DNA from: Magnetovibrio sp.
GTDB lineage: Bacteria; Pseudomonadota; Alphaproteobacteria; Rhodospirillales; Casp-alpha2
NCBI GenBank assembly: GCA_028817665.1
Contig: JAPPPF010000047.1
Coordinates: forward strand, 1 to 37,195
Length of the DNA stretch: 37,195 nucleotides
Direction of reading: 5' to 3'
Shown here piece by piece: positions 19,990 through 28,930 of the stretch. How positions within the stretch are numbered: position 1 is the stretch's first letter; the number at the start of each line of letters is the position of its first letter. The notes beneath the pieces are model-generated. The model saw only the letters and a list, made by a program, of their open reading frames with translations, did not search any database and was not told the DNA's origin. The translations under genes were made by a program, and so were the position numbers.

Positions 19990-20361
19990 CTAGAGCGGCC
20001 GCGGCGTGAACTCGGGCGTCTCCTGATCGCCGATGGGCACGTAGTCGTAGGCGCCGACGCCTTGCACATTCAGGAACCGGATCGTCGCGTCCGTCGGGTT
20101 GTGCGCCAGGTGCGCCTTCCGCGCCGGCACCAGCACGCGCTCCGCCGGCATCAACCGCGTCACCTCGAGCGGCATCTTTACATGCACGTCGACAACACCC
20201 GTCACCCCGATGAACAGATCGTCCGTCTCCGGATGCATGTGCCACGGCACGCACTCGCCGGGCGCCAGGACGACCTCCAACACGCGCAGATCGGCGCCCT
20301 GCATGAGGATGTCGATTTTTTCGACGGAGAATTCCGTTTCCCAGGGGCGGAAGGTGACCAT
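19990..20361 (-). CDS. Single-domain cupin protein (123 aa)
   Basis: This is a small beta-barrel protein with cupin motif 1 (CVPWHMHPETDDLFIGVTG: His-x-His and an acidic residue) and motif 2 (ARKAHLAHNP). A metal site is therefore likely. The role is unknown: small cupins can be isomerases, dioxygenases or ligand sensors. The ATG at 20361 follows TTAGG by about 8 bases and gives MVTFRPWETEFSVEK. The frame is open further upstream, but that part is antisense to the next small gene's spacer and lacks a start site. A second small cupin gene lies 103 bases upstream on the same strand. Confidence 0.85.
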   Translation of the reverse strand: MVTFRPWETEFSVEKIDILMQGADLRVLEVVLAPGECVPWHMHPETDDLFIGVTGVVDVHVKMPLEVTRLMPAERVLVPARKAHLAHNPTDATIRFLNVQGVGAYDYVPIGDQETPEFTPRPL

Positions 20362-20464
20362 GGTGCAACCTAACTCAAGCGCCCGTGGGATGGCCGGCAA
20401 GGCACGGGCGTCGGCGGGCGACGGATACTGCGAACATGATAACCCGTTGCGCCCTTTCCCATCG

Positions 20465-20734
20465 CTACTTCCGCGCCAGCAACACCGTGGCGCCCTCGGC
20501 GCCGGTCCGTTCGGTGTGCAGTGTGCCCGCCGGCACCTTGCGGGTCTCGCCCGCCCGGTGGGTTTCGGCGCCGGCCTCGGTGACGACGGTGAAGGCACCA
20601 TCGACGACGAAGGCGAACACCGAAATATCGTGAGTGTGCAAGTCCTTGCCCGGATGGTTGGACGGATACACTCGCCGCTCGGGCTCTGCGTAGCCCTCGG
20701 CCTGCACTTGCTGCCTGAATTCGGCTTCGTCCAT
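20465..20734 (-). CDS. Small cupin-domain protein (89 aa)
   Basis: This is a short cupin, with GKDLHTHDISVFAFVVDGAFTV holding the His-x-His motif and ETRKVPAGTLHTERTGAEG the second motif. The size is typical of stand-alone cupins found near AraC-type regulators or metabolic genes. The ATG at 20734 has GAGG 8 bases upstream; a GTG at 20743 would add three residues. It is divergent from the CDGSH protein gene (147 bases between starts) and probably cotranscribed with the downstream cupin. No specific substrate can be named. Confidence 0.85.
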   Translation of the reverse strand: MDEAEFRQQVQAEGYAEPERRVYPSNHPGKDLHTHDISVFAFVVDGAFTVVTEAGAETHRAGETRKVPAGTLHTERTGAEGATVLLARK

Positions 20735-20881
20735 GTGCAACACCTCTATCGAAATTGATCAAATCGACACGAGCCGCCAATTCTACCCCACATACCCCCA
20801 TCCTCTACAGCCCCTTCACGCCGCGCCCGGTTCCCCGTAAGCTAGGTCTCAGTTGCAGACCCGAGCCTGAGGAGCCCGCCC

Positions 20882-21139
20882 ATGTCCGATGATCTGAACC
20901 AGTCCGAACCGAATTGCGCCCAGAAGGGCCCTTACGAAGAAGAGGTGATCGAGGGGCGGCCGTATTTTTGGTGTACCTGCGGGCATTCGCAGACGCAGCC
21001 GTTCTGCAACGGCACGCACCGCGCGACCTCATTCCTGCCGATGGTCTACAACGCCGAGAAGACTGGCACCGTCTACTTCTGCGGCTGCAAGAAAACCAAG
21101 ACACCGCCGTTTTGTGACGGGACTCACAATTCCCTTTAA
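20882..21139 (+). CDS. Double CDGSH iron-sulfur domain protein (85 aa)
   Basis: Two complete CDGSH motifs are present: CTCGHSQTQPFCNGTH and CGCKKTKTPPFCDGTH. Each has the C-x-C-x8-C-x3-H arrangement that binds a 2Fe-2S cluster with three Cys and one His. These proteins are small redox or cluster-transfer proteins; the bacterial role is not settled. The ATG at 20882 has GAGGAG about 7 bases upstream. The stop codon lies inside the stem of a strong hairpin (21129-21163). At 85 residues the tandem-motif form is complete. Confidence 0.95.
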   Translation: MSDDLNQSEPNCAQKGPYEEEVIEGRPYFWCTCGHSQTQPFCNGTHRATSFLPMVYNAEKTGTVYFCGCKKTKTPPFCDGTHNSL

Positions 21140-21163
21140 ATCGCGGAGCGATTTAAAGGGAAT
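21129..21163 (+). terminator. Hairpin terminator after CDGSH gene
   Basis: A perfect 16-bp stem (21129-21144 with 21148-21163) has a 3-base GGA loop. It overlaps the last codons and TAA of the CDGSH gene. There is no long T-run after it. Confidence 0.65.
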
Positions 21164-21178
21164 CGGTATTTGAACGGA

Positions 21179-21203
21179 CCCTCAAGCGCGACGCGCTTGA
21201 GGG
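21179..21203 (-). terminator. Hairpin terminator after Cys-rich repeat gene
   Basis: A perfect 11-bp stem (21179-21189 with 21193-21203) has loop GAC. It sits 6 bases beyond the stop of the minus-strand repeat gene. With 21129-21163 it forms a two-hairpin barrier between convergent genes, one hairpin beside each stop codon. Confidence 0.65.
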
Positions 21204-22245
21204 ATTTAATTAGAGCTTCCAATCATGCGCCGCGCCGTAGGAGAAATCGGCGGGGAGGATGCCCGCGCCCGCGCCGACGCTGACGCCGAAGCCCTGGACG
21301 TCCTTGAACTCCTCGTCGATGGCGATGCCGATGCCGCCCGAGACGATCTTGAACGGCCCGCCGGCCAGCGCGAAGCTGTGGCCCCATCCGGCGAAATCAT
21401 CCAGGGACGCCTTCGGATAGAAGCCGATGTCGAAGCTGGCGCCGCCGGCGACGTTGGTGATGATGCCGGGGCCGATGCCGATGAAGGCGCCGATGTTGTC
21501 GCGGTAGTCGGTGGCGACCGTGAAGGTGAATGAGCCGCCGATCACGGCGCCGGCCGACGCGGTGATCCCGTAGGTCATGTAGAAGTGCCCGTCGGCGGCA
21601 TTGGCGGACTTGATGAACAGGTTCTCCAGGATGCCCGCCTTCTTGAAGGTCTTCTCGGGCTTCAGCTTGAGCTTGGCCAGCTGGCTTTTGCGCTGCGCCG
21701 GGGTCATGGTGCAGAACTTCTCGTTGGAGAAGATGTTGATGAACGTCTTCACATTCTTGGCCGACTGCCGGCCGATCGCCTCGACCTCCTTCAGGGTGTC
21801 GCCGTAGGGACCGATCTGCTTGCTCACCAGATTGATGAAGTCGTTCTTGGCCTTCTTGGAGTTGAAGGCCTTGCCCGCCTTCTTCGCCGCCTCTCCGGCC
21901 AGTTTGCCGAGCCCGTCGAAGTTGGGCACCACCTTCTTCACCTGCTTGGCGATCTCGCCGACTTTCTTGCCGGCCTTCAGCACCCGCACGGCGGTCAGGC
22001 AGATCGCCGTGTTGGTGGGGATGCACTTGTTGGCGATGAAGTCCTCGGCGAGGCCCTTGTTGAACGACGGCACCCGTTCGACGATCAGGCAGGGCCGCTG
22101 GTTCTTCTTGCCGCACTCGTTCTTCTTGTAGCATTTGCCGCGCACGTCGACGTTGCCCGAATCGCAGGCCTTGCCGACGTTGATGGTGCAGGCCGCCTTG
22201 TGGGTGACCGGGTTGGCGTTGCGGAAGTAGTCGGACGGGCACGAC

Positions 22246-22286
22246 CAGCATTCGCCGCCCTTGCGGGGATCGAAGAAGCTGCCCTT
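22246..22286. repeat. Internal 41-bp repeat (one mismatch with 22741-22781)
   Basis: It encodes SFFDPRKGGECW on the minus strand. The copy at 22741-22781 differs at one base. More divergent relatives lie near 22401-22440 and 22575-22612. Confidence 0.85.
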
Positions 22287-22740
22287 CTTGCAGCCGAACT
22301 TGCCCTTGTATTCGGCCTTCATCAGGGCCGCCTTGGTGACCTCCTCGCAGGCCTTGGACGAGGTCACGGAGAATACCGTCCGCTTGGCCCCCGAACAGGT
22401 CCAGTACTCACCGCCCTTGCGCGGGTCGACGAAGGCGCCCTTCGGTTTCGGCGCGTCGACCTTGCCCAGGTACTCGGCCTTGGAAAGCTTCTCGCCGATG
22501 ATGTTCTTGGTCGCGCAGGCGCGCTTGTCGGTGACCGCGTAGGCGGTGCGCCTGGGCCGGTTCTTCGGGCAACGCCACCATTCGCCGCCCTTGCGCGGGT
22601 CGTGGAAGGCGCGGCTGGGCTTCGGGTTCTTGGTCTTGCCGAGATACTTGGCCTTCGAGAACTTACTCGAGGCCCGGCGCTCGCAGGCCTTCTTCTCGTT
22701 GACGGGGAAGATCGTGCGGTGCGTGCCCGACGGGCATTAC

Positions 22741-22781
22741 CAGCATTCGCCGCCCTTGCGGGGATCGAAGAAACTGCCCTT
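22741..22781. repeat. Internal 41-bp repeat, partner of 22246-22286
   Basis: It is identical at 40 of 41 bases to 22246-22286. The in-frame TAA lies directly beyond it, where the partner copy has TCG. Confidence 0.85.
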
Positions 22782-23000
22782 GGGACAGGCGTTCTTGACG
22801 AACGTGGCCTTCTCCGTGGTGCAGATCTTCTGGCCCTTGCCGCCGCAATTCGGCGTCGCCGCCGCCGCCGGGCCGGCGGAAAGGGTCAACGCGAACAAGA
22901 GGCCGGCGAGGCCGGCCACGGACATGGACAACCCAGGCACGAAAAAACGACGCGGAAAACGAATTTTGTGTACTCCCCAATTCATCCCCAAACATGACCC

Positions 23001-23022
23001 GGCGCCCGAACGGGCGGGCGCC
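23001..23022. other. GC-rich hairpin between IOR end and repeat gene start
   Basis: GGCGCCCG (23001-23008) pairs with CGGGCGCC (23015-23022). It lies 16 bases before the repeat gene start and about 150 bases beyond the end of the IOR gene on the same strand. It could end IOR transcription or structure the leader. No T-run is present. Confidence 0.45.
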
Positions 23023-23169
23023 TTTGGCGTGTATTTTCAAATCAATGCCGCGGCCGCGCAAGACAAAGATTTTCCGAGGCCGGCGCCGTGACGCCTCGGT
23101 AACATGGCTCGGACGGATCGCTTCGCCGTACCATGCTTTGGAAAGCTCGGCATACGGGCGCCCCGTCGA

Positions 23170-26100
23170 CTACTCCGCCGCTTCGCGCGCGCCGCCGTCG
23201 CGGAATGCCGCCATCAGGCTTTCACCGCGCTCCGCCGCCCGCACGCGGTTCGCTTCTTTCACGTGCCCGAAGCCGCGAACGGCCAAGGGAAGTTCGGCGA
23301 TCTCAACGGCGGTCTCGTGGTTGGCGGCAGTGAGGCCGGCGGCAAGCGTCTCGAGTGTGTCGGCGTAGTCGGCAATCTCCCGCCGTTCGGCCTTGCGTTC
23401 GGCGAGGTAGCCGAAGGGATCGAAGGCGGTGCTGCGGAGCCCTTTGAGGGCGGCGAGGGCGCGCAGCGCCGGCAGCACCCAGGCGCCGTATTCCTTCTTC
23501 CGCAACCGGCCGGTGCCCGGGTCGGTCTCGGCGAACAGTGGCGGCGCCAGGTGGAAGGAGAGCTTGGCCCCGTCCTCGAACTGTTCGCGGAGCGCGCGCG
23601 CGAAACGGCCGTCGGTGTAGAGCCGGGCGACCTCGTACTCGTCCTTGTAGGCCATCAATTTGTGGAGCGCCCGAGCGGCGGCCTCGGCGAGCCCCGTCTC
23701 GCCCGGCGCCTTCGCCTGCTCGGCGGCTGCGACGCGCCCGACGGCGTCGCGGTAGCGGGCCGCATAGGCGGCGTTCTGGTAGGCCGTCAGGTCGGCGGCC
23801 CGATGCTCGACCAGGGCGTCGAGGTCCTGGCCGCCGCCGCCGGCCGGCGCGGCGGCGCCCGCGGATTCGCGGACGAGGACGGCCTCCACGGCGGCCATGT
23901 CGTGGGCCGCGCGGCGGCCCCAGAGAAGGGCGCGTTTGTTGAAGTCGGGGGCCACGCCGTTGAGCTCGATGGCGGCGTGCAGCGCCGCCTCCGACACCGG
24001 CAGCCAGCCCTTCTGGTAGGCGTAGCCGACGATGAAGAGGTTCGCCCCGATGGTGTCGCCCATCAGGGCCTTCGCCAGTTCCGTGGCCTCGACGAAGTCC
24101 AGTGCGCCGCCGCCCTCGGCGGCCGCGTCCGCCGCGCCGACCACGGCGGTGCGGATCGCCTTGGCGAGGCGGCGCTCGGGGAAGTTCAGGTCCGGGTCGC
24201 GGGTGAAGTCGGCGGTCATGGTCTGCTGGCCGTTGACCACCGCCTTGGTCCGTCCCGCCTGCAGCTTCGACAGCGTCTCGTAGCTCCCCGAGACGACCAT
24301 GTCGCAGCCGAGCATGACGTCGGCGCCGCCGGCGGCGAGGCGGACGGCGTGCAGCTTGTCCGGGTCGTCGCAGATCCGCACGTGCGAATAGACGGCGCCG
24401 TTCTTCTGCGCCAGCCCGGCGACGTCGAGCACGGTGACGCCCTTCTTCTCCATGTGCGCGGCCATGGCCAGGAGCGCGGACACGGTGACCACGCCGGTGC
24501 CGCCGACGCCGGCGATGACGATGCCGTAGGGATCGGCGGCGTCCGCCGGGACCGGGTCGGGCAGCGCCGGGAAGGGGACTTCCGTCGCGCCCGGGGCCAC
24601 GGTCTTCGGTTTGCGGGGCTCGGCGCCGTGCACGGTGACGAAGCTCGGGCAGAAACCGTCGATGCAGGTGTAGTCCTTGTTGCACGAGGACTGGTCGATG
24701 GCCCGCTTGCGGCCGAAGCCGGTCTCCTTCGGCGTGATCGAGACGCAATTGCTGGCGGTGCCGCAATCGCCGCAGCCCTCGCACACCAGCTCATTGATGA
24801 AGGCGCGCCGGGGCGGGTTCGGGAAGGTGCCGCGCTTGCGGCGCCGGCGCTTCTCGGCGGCGCAGGTCTGGTCGTAGACGATCACCGAGACGCCGGGCCG
24901 CTCGCGGAAATCGCGCTGCACGGCGTCCAGGTCCTTGCGGTGGTGACGGGTGACGCCGGGCGCCCACTGGGTGCCCATGGGGTACTTGTCGGGCTCGTCG
25001 GAAACCAGCGCGATGTGCTTGACGCCCTCGGCCGCCATCTGGCGGGTGATCATCGCCGGGTCGAGCGGCCCGTCCATGGGCTGGCCGCCGGTCATGGCGA
25101 CGGCGTCGTTGTAGAGGATCTTGTAGGTGATGTTGACGCCCGACGCGATGGCGGCGCGGATCGCCAGGATGCCGGAGTGGAAGTAGGTGCCGTCGCCGAT
25201 GTTGACGAAGATGTGCTCGCGCTCGGTGAACGGGGCCTGGCCGATCCAGTTGGCGCCCTCGGCGCCCATGTGGGTGAAGGTCTCGGTGTCGCGGTCCATC
25301 CAGATGACCATGTAATGGCAGCCGATGCCGGCCGCCGCCTTCGAGCCTTCCGGGACCTTGGTGGACGTGTTGTGTGGACAACCCGAGCAGAAATAGGGGA
25401 TGCGGGTGATGTCAGTGTCGAGCTTGGCGAGGTCGGCCTCCTTGGCGTCGAGGAACTTGAGGCGCGCGTCGATGGACGGCGTCTCGCCGTAGGCCTTGAG
25501 GCGTTTGGCGATGACCCGCGCGATCCGGGCCGGGGTAAGCTCGCCGGCGCTCGGCAGGATCCACTCGTTCGCCTCGTCGAACTTGCCGATCACCCTGGGC
25601 CGCACGTCGGCGCGCCAGTTGTAGAGCTGCTCCTTGACCTGGTTCTCGATGACGGCGCGCTTCTCCTCGATCACCAGGACCTCGTCGAGACCCTCGCAGA
25701 AGTGCCGGACGACCTCCTTCTCCAGCGGCCAGGGCATGCCGATCTTCAAGAGCCGGAAGCCGAGGCGCTCGGCCTCGGCGGCGTCGATGCCGAGATCGTC
25801 GAGGGCCTGCAGGGTGTCGAGGTAGGACTTGCCCGTCGAGATGATGCCGATGCGCGGGTTCTTCGAATCCATGGTCACCCGGTTCAGGCCGTTGGCCCGG
25901 GCGAAGGCCAGCGCCGCATAGACCTTGTGCCTGTGGAGCCGCATCTCGGCGTCCATGGGCGGGTCCGGCCAGCGGATGTGGAGGCCGCCTTCCGGCATCT
26001 CGAAATCCGTCGGCGTGACGATCTGGACGCGCGCCGGATCGACGGAGACCGAGGCGGAGCTGTCGATGTTGTCGGTGATGCACTTCATGCCGACCCAGCA

Positions 26101-26697
26101 GCCCGAATAGCGCGACATGGCCCAGCCCAGGATGCCGTAGTCCAGGACCTCCTGGGTGTCGGCCGGATGCAGGAGCGGGATCTGGGCGTCTATGATCGCG
26201 TGTTCGGACTGGCTCGGCACCGTCGAGGACTTGCAGGCTGGGTCGTCGCCGGCGAGCGCCAGGACGCCGCCGTTGGGGGCTGTCCCGGCCAGGTTGGCGT
26301 GGCGGAAGACGTCGCCGGAGCGGTCGACGCCGGGACCCTTGCCGTACCACATGCCGAAGACGCCGTCGTACTTGGCGGCGGCGTCGAGGTTGGCCTGCTG
26401 GGTGCCCCAGATGGCGGTCGCGGCGAGGTCCTCGTTGACGGCGGGGTGGAACTTCACGTGGTGTTCGGCCAGGTGGCGGGCGGCGGCGCCGAACTCGCGG
26501 TCCATGCCGCCCAAGGGCGAGCCCCGGTAGCCGGTGACGTAGCCCGCCGTGCTGAGGCCGGCCGCCAGGTCGCGGCGGCGCTGCATCAGGGTCAGGCGGA
26601 CCAGCGCCTGGGTGCCGTTCAGGTAGATTCGGCCCTCGTCGAGGGTGAACTTGTCATCCAACGAGACGTCGAGCAGCGGGGATCGCGCGCCATCCAT
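23170..26697 (-). CDS. Indolepyruvate ferredoxin oxidoreductase, fused subunits (1175 aa)
   Basis: This enzyme oxidatively decarboxylates aryl or other 2-keto acids to acyl-CoA, passing electrons to ferredoxin, in amino acid breakdown. The IorA-like part opens with VSLDDKFTLDEGRIYLNGTQALVR and contains TGYRGSPLGG, GKGPGVDRSGDV and a thiamine-site region with CSGCPHNTST near residue 436. A ferredoxin-like Cys cluster follows at about residues 640-685 (CEGCGDCG, CNKDYTCIDGFC). The IorB-like gamma domain begins near residue 730 (GVGGTGVVTVSALLAMA), and a C-terminal extension of about 250 residues completes it, as in the alphaproteobacterial fused form. The start is taken as the ATG at 26697; the ATG at 26724 is an alternative, and neither has a good binding site. 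It is divergent from the epimerase gene. Confidence 0.95.
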   Translation of the reverse strand: MDGARSPLLDVSLDDKFTLDEGRIYLNGTQALVRLTLMQRRRDLAAGLSTAGYVTGYRGSPLGGMDREFGAAARHLAEHHVKFHPAVNEDLAATAIWGTQQANLDAAAKYDGVFGMWYGKGPGVDRSGDVFRHANLAGTAPNGGVLALAGDDPACKSSTVPSQSEHAIIDAQIPLLHPADTQEVLDYGILGWAMSRYSGCWVGMKCITDNIDSSASVSVDPARVQIVTPTDFEMPEGGLHIRWPDPPMDAEMRLHRHKVYAALAFARANGLNRVTMDSKNPRIGIISTGKSYLDTLQALDDLGIDAAEAERLGFRLLKIGMPWPLEKEVVRHFCEGLDEVLVIEEKRAVIENQVKEQLYNWRADVRPRVIGKFDEANEWILPSAGELTPARIARVIAKRLKAYGETPSIDARLKFLDAKEADLAKLDTDITRIPYFCSGCPHNTSTKVPEGSKAAAGIGCHYMVIWMDRDTETFTHMGAEGANWIGQAPFTEREHIFVNIGDGTYFHSGILAIRAAIASGVNITYKILYNDAVAMTGGQPMDGPLDPAMITRQMAAEGVKHIALVSDEPDKYPMGTQWAPGVTRHHRKDLDAVQRDFRERPGVSVIVYDQTCAAEKRRRRKRGTFPNPPRRAFINELVCEGCGDCGTASNCVSITPKETGFGRKRAIDQSSCNKDYTCIDGFCPSFVTVHGAEPRKPKTVAPGATEVPFPALPDPVPADAADPYGIVIAGVGGTGVVTVSALLAMAAHMEKKGVTVLDVAGLAQKNGAVYSHVRICDDPDKLHAVRLAAGGADVMLGCDMVVSGSYETLSKLQAGRTKAVVNGQQTMTADFTRDPDLNFPERRLAKAIRTAVVGAADAAAEGGGALDFVEATELAKALMGDTIGANLFIVGYAYQKGWLPVSEAALHAAIELNGVAPDFNKRALLWGRRAAHDMAAVEAVLVRESAGAAAPAGGGGQDLDALVEHRAADLTAYQNAAYAARYRDAVGRVAAAEQAKAPGETGLAEAAARALHKLMAYKDEYEVARLYTDGRFARALREQFEDGAKLSFHLAPPLFAETDPGTGRLRKKEYGAWVLPALRALAALKGLRSTAFDPFGYLAERKAERREIADYADTLETLAAGLTAANHETAVEIAELPLAVRGFGHVKEANRVRAAERGESLMAAFRDGGAREAAE

Positions 26698-26798
26698 GCA
26701 TTCGACTGTAATACGGGTCCGCATGGCGGACAATCCGCGGCCACGCGGCTGTGAAGAATTCGCAAGGATCGTGCGGTCGGGCGCCCGGGCGGGCGTCG

Positions 26799-26830
26799 AT
26801 GGTTGCGCGGCGGCGCCGCCGGCGAACCAT
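26799..26830. other. Interrupted hairpin in divergent IOR/epimerase region
   Basis: ATGGTT (26799-26804) pairs with AACCAT (26825-26830), around a GGCGGC/GCCGCC palindrome (26809-26820) with symmetric 4-base internal loops. It lies 102 bases upstream of the IOR start and 136 upstream of the epimerase start. A regulatory role is possible but unsupported. Confidence 0.4.
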
Positions 26831-26965
26831 AAAATTACCGGTCGCCGGGCGACGTGACGGGGTGCTTTTTCCGCCGGAAGGGGGTATACGGAAGCGGCCG
26901 TCGCGGTCTGGGCGCGGCGGTCACGCACAGGAAATAGCCGCGCTCACGCGCTCGGGGACCCATCC

Positions 26966-27946
26966 ATGCCCATCCTCATCACCGGCGTCGCCGGGTTCAT
27001 CGGCTTCCACCTCGCCGAGGTCCTGCTGGGCCAGGGCCGCCAGGTGATCGGCGTCGACAACCTGAACGACTACTACGACCCGGCGCTCAAACAGGCGCGG
27101 CTGGAGCGGCTTACGGCCGACGCCAATTTCCGTTTCCACAAGATCGACATCGCCGAGCGCGTCGCCGTCGAGATGCTGGCCGCCGAATACCGGGACATCA
27201 CCGGCGTCGTCCACTTGGCCTCGCAGGCCGGGGTCCGGTACTCGCTGGTCAATCCCTACGCCTACACCAACGCCAACGTCGAAGGACACCTGGTCCTGCT
27301 GGAGGCGGCGCGGCGCCTGCCGGATCTCAAGCACTTCGTCTATGCGTCGTCGTCGTCGGTCTATGGCGCCAACACCAAGCTTCCGTTCGCCGTCACCGAC
27401 CGCACCGACAATCCGGTGTCGCTCTACGGCGCCACCAAGAAGACCATGGAGGTGATGAGCGACAGCTACGCCCGCATGTGGAACCTGCCGCTGACGGGCT
27501 TGCGCTTCTTCACCGTCTACGGGCCCTGGGGCCGGCCTGACATGGCGGCTTTCATCTTCATCCGCAAGATCCTCGCCGGCGAGCCCATTCCGGTCTTCAA
27601 CAACGGCGACATGATGCGCGACTTCACCTACATCGACGACATCGTCGCCGGTGTCGTCGCCTGCCTGGACAGGCCGCCCGAACCGTCCAATTCGGAACCG
27701 CCGCACCGCCTCTACAACATCGGCAACAACAACTCGGAGCCGTTGATGCGGTTCATCGAGATCCTCGAGGACGCGCTGGGACGCAAGGCCGAGTACGATT
27801 TCCTGCCGATGCAGCCGGGAGACGTGCGGGCCACCTACGCCGATATCGAGGCGACGCGGCGCGACTTCGGTTTCGAGCCGTCGACGCCCATCGACGTCGG
27901 ATTGCCGCGCCTGGTGAACTGGTACCGCGACTACTACGGAGCGTGA
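26966..27946 (+). CDS. NAD-dependent epimerase, UDP-glucuronate 4-epimerase-like (326 aa)
   Basis: This is an extended short-chain dehydrogenase/reductase that should interconvert UDP-glucuronate and UDP-galacturonate for surface polysaccharide. The NAD-binding motif is GVAGFIG (7-13), the catalytic pair is Tyr154-x3-Lys158 (YGATK), and the Ser-rich segment YASSSSVYG precedes it. HLASQAGVRYSLVNPYAY and FTVYGPWGRPDMA are typical of the UDP-glucuronate 4-epimerase subgroup. The ATG at 26966 has GGGGA about 9 bases upstream. The stop overlaps the GTG of the next gene (GTGA at 27943-27946), so translation is probably coupled to the DMT transporter. No other sugar nucleotide gene is in the window. 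Confidence 0.92.
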   Translation: MPILITGVAGFIGFHLAEVLLGQGRQVIGVDNLNDYYDPALKQARLERLTADANFRFHKIDIAERVAVEMLAAEYRDITGVVHLASQAGVRYSLVNPYAYTNANVEGHLVLLEAARRLPDLKHFVYASSSSVYGANTKLPFAVTDRTDNPVSLYGATKKTMEVMSDSYARMWNLPLTGLRFFTVYGPWGRPDMAAFIFIRKILAGEPIPVFNNGDMMRDFTYIDDIVAGVVACLDRPPEPSNSEPPHRLYNIGNNNSEPLMRFIEILEDALGRKAEYDFLPMQPGDVRATYADIEATRRDFGFEPSTPIDVGLPRLVNWYRDYYGA

Positions 27947-28836
27947 GCGTGGGCCCGGCCCCGGCCCGCGACGTGTTTTGGCTGATCACCCTGGCACTGA
28001 TCTGGGGGTCTTCCTTCGCCGCCATCAAGGTCGCCGTCGCCACCATGCCGCCGATGACCATGGTCGCGGTCCGCGTCGTCATCGCCGTCGCCATCCTCGG
28101 TGCGATCATGGCCTGGCAGGGCGCGCGGCTGCCCCGCGACCGGCGGAGTTGGGCCATGGGCTTCGTGCTCGGCGTGTTCGGACTGGCGCTGCCGTTCTTC
28201 CTGATCGGGTGGGGCGAGGAACGGGTGTCGAGCGGCCTCGCCGCGATCCTGATGGCGGTGATGCCGCTGACCACCATGGTTCTGGCGCATTTCTTCAACG
28301 AGGGCGACCCGCTGAACGGCGCCAAGCTGGCCGGCGTCGGCATCGGGTTCGTGGGCGTCGTCATCCTGATCGGCCCGGAGGCGCTGAAGGGGCTGGGCGG
28401 CGAACTGCTGCACCAGCTGGCGGTCGCCGGCGGCGCGTGCTGTTACGCCGTCAACGCGACCTTGACCCGCAACCTGCCGCACGGCCCGCCGGGCACGCCG
28501 ATGATCGGCCGCGCCGTCATGGTGATGAGCTGCGGCGCCGTGATTTCGGTGCCGTTGGCGCTCGCCGTCGACGGGCCCGGCGCGCTGGTGGCCGTCAGCG
28601 CCGACGCGTGGCTGGCGGCGCTCTATCTCGGCGTCCTGCCGACCGGCCTGGCGACCCTCATCTACTTCTACCTGATCGAGGCCCGGGGTGCCTCGTTCTT
28701 CTCCTTCGTCAATTACCTGAACCCGGTGTTCGGCGTCCTCTGGGGGGCGTTGCTGCTGGCCGAGGTCATCGGCCTGCAGGCGCTGTTCGCCCTCGCCCTG
28801 ATCCTCGCCGGGGTTGCCGTGGCGAGCCGGCGCTGA
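27943..28836 (+). CDS. EamA/DMT family transporter (297 aa)
   Basis: This inner-membrane permease has ten predicted hydrophobic segments in two EamA repeats. The first starts with LALIWGSSFAAIKVA and ends near VGIGFVGVVILIGPEAL. The second runs from AVAGGACCYAVNATL to ALFALALILAGVAVASRR. Family members export metabolites or amino acids; the substrate is unknown. The start GTG overlaps the epimerase stop by four bases; a second GTG two codons later is also possible. The sequence changes to AT-rich spacer right after the stop. Confidence 0.9.
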   Translation: MSVGPAPARDVFWLITLALIWGSSFAAIKVAVATMPPMTMVAVRVVIAVAILGAIMAWQGARLPRDRRSWAMGFVLGVFGLALPFFLIGWGEERVSSGLAAILMAVMPLTTMVLAHFFNEGDPLNGAKLAGVGIGFVGVVILIGPEALKGLGGELLHQLAVAGGACCYAVNATLTRNLPHGPPGTPMIGRAVMVMSCGAVISVPLALAVDGPGALVAVSADAWLAALYLGVLPTGLATLIYFYLIEARGASFFSFVNYLNPVFGVLWGALLLAEVIGLQALFALALILAGVAVASRR

Positions 28837-28930
28837 TTTTTTCCACAGCTGTGCGGATTGTCACACAACTTTTTACGCCACAATGTTACCCAGGTTCATA
28901 CACCAACAACTTTCAACATAGGGAAACATC
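28837..28930 (+). promoter_or_regulatory. AT-rich upstream region of the five-repeat gene
   Basis: This 94-base gap is clearly richer in A and T than its surroundings. It contains a T-run, the palindrome CACAGCTGTG (28844-28853), and TTGTCA (28858-28863) as a possible -35 box; the matching -10 (CAATGT) is poor. It ends in TAGGGA, 7 bases before the ATG. The promoter is likely here, but the exact boxes are uncertain. Confidence 0.4.

Larger units (their letters stand above)
21210..22985 (-). pseudogene. Secreted Cys-rich repeat protein gene interrupted by in-frame TAA
   Basis: One frame runs from the ATG at 22985 to the TAA at 21210-21212, broken only by a TAA at 22737-22739 (codon 83). The N-terminus is a signal peptide (basic HKIRFPRRFF, hydrophobic core, AAAA before TPNC). 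Four Cys-rich repeats follow, each with DPRKGGE plus an aromatic pair and Cys: ECW-stop-CPS, EWWRCPK, EYWTCSG and ECWSCPS. The stop is at the residue that is Arg, Thr or Ser in the other repeats. A Lys-rich helical region and a Gly-rich, beta-strand-like C-terminus (GAFIGIGPGIITNVAGG, then GFGVSVGAGAGI) complete it; the last may be a membrane or barrel domain. Nonsense mutation, readthrough or a base error are all possible. I do not recognise the family. Confidence 0.75.

Noticed and set aside
22737-22739. Programmed stop-codon readthrough or recoding as the favoured explanation for the in-frame TAA
   Set aside because: TAA is the least leaky stop and no downstream recoding structure is evident. 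I keep it only as a minor alternative to nonsense mutation or sequence error.
23104-26754. A 1216-residue open frame antisense to the indolepyruvate oxidoreductase gene
   Set aside because: It mirrors the codons of the real gene. High GC in third positions keeps the opposite frame free of stops, and its translation is low-complexity Val/Gly/Ala/Arg with no family motifs.
28844-28853. CACAGCTGTG palindrome as a regulator operator
   Set aside because: It is a single short palindrome with no second copy near a promoter, which is not enough to call a binding site.
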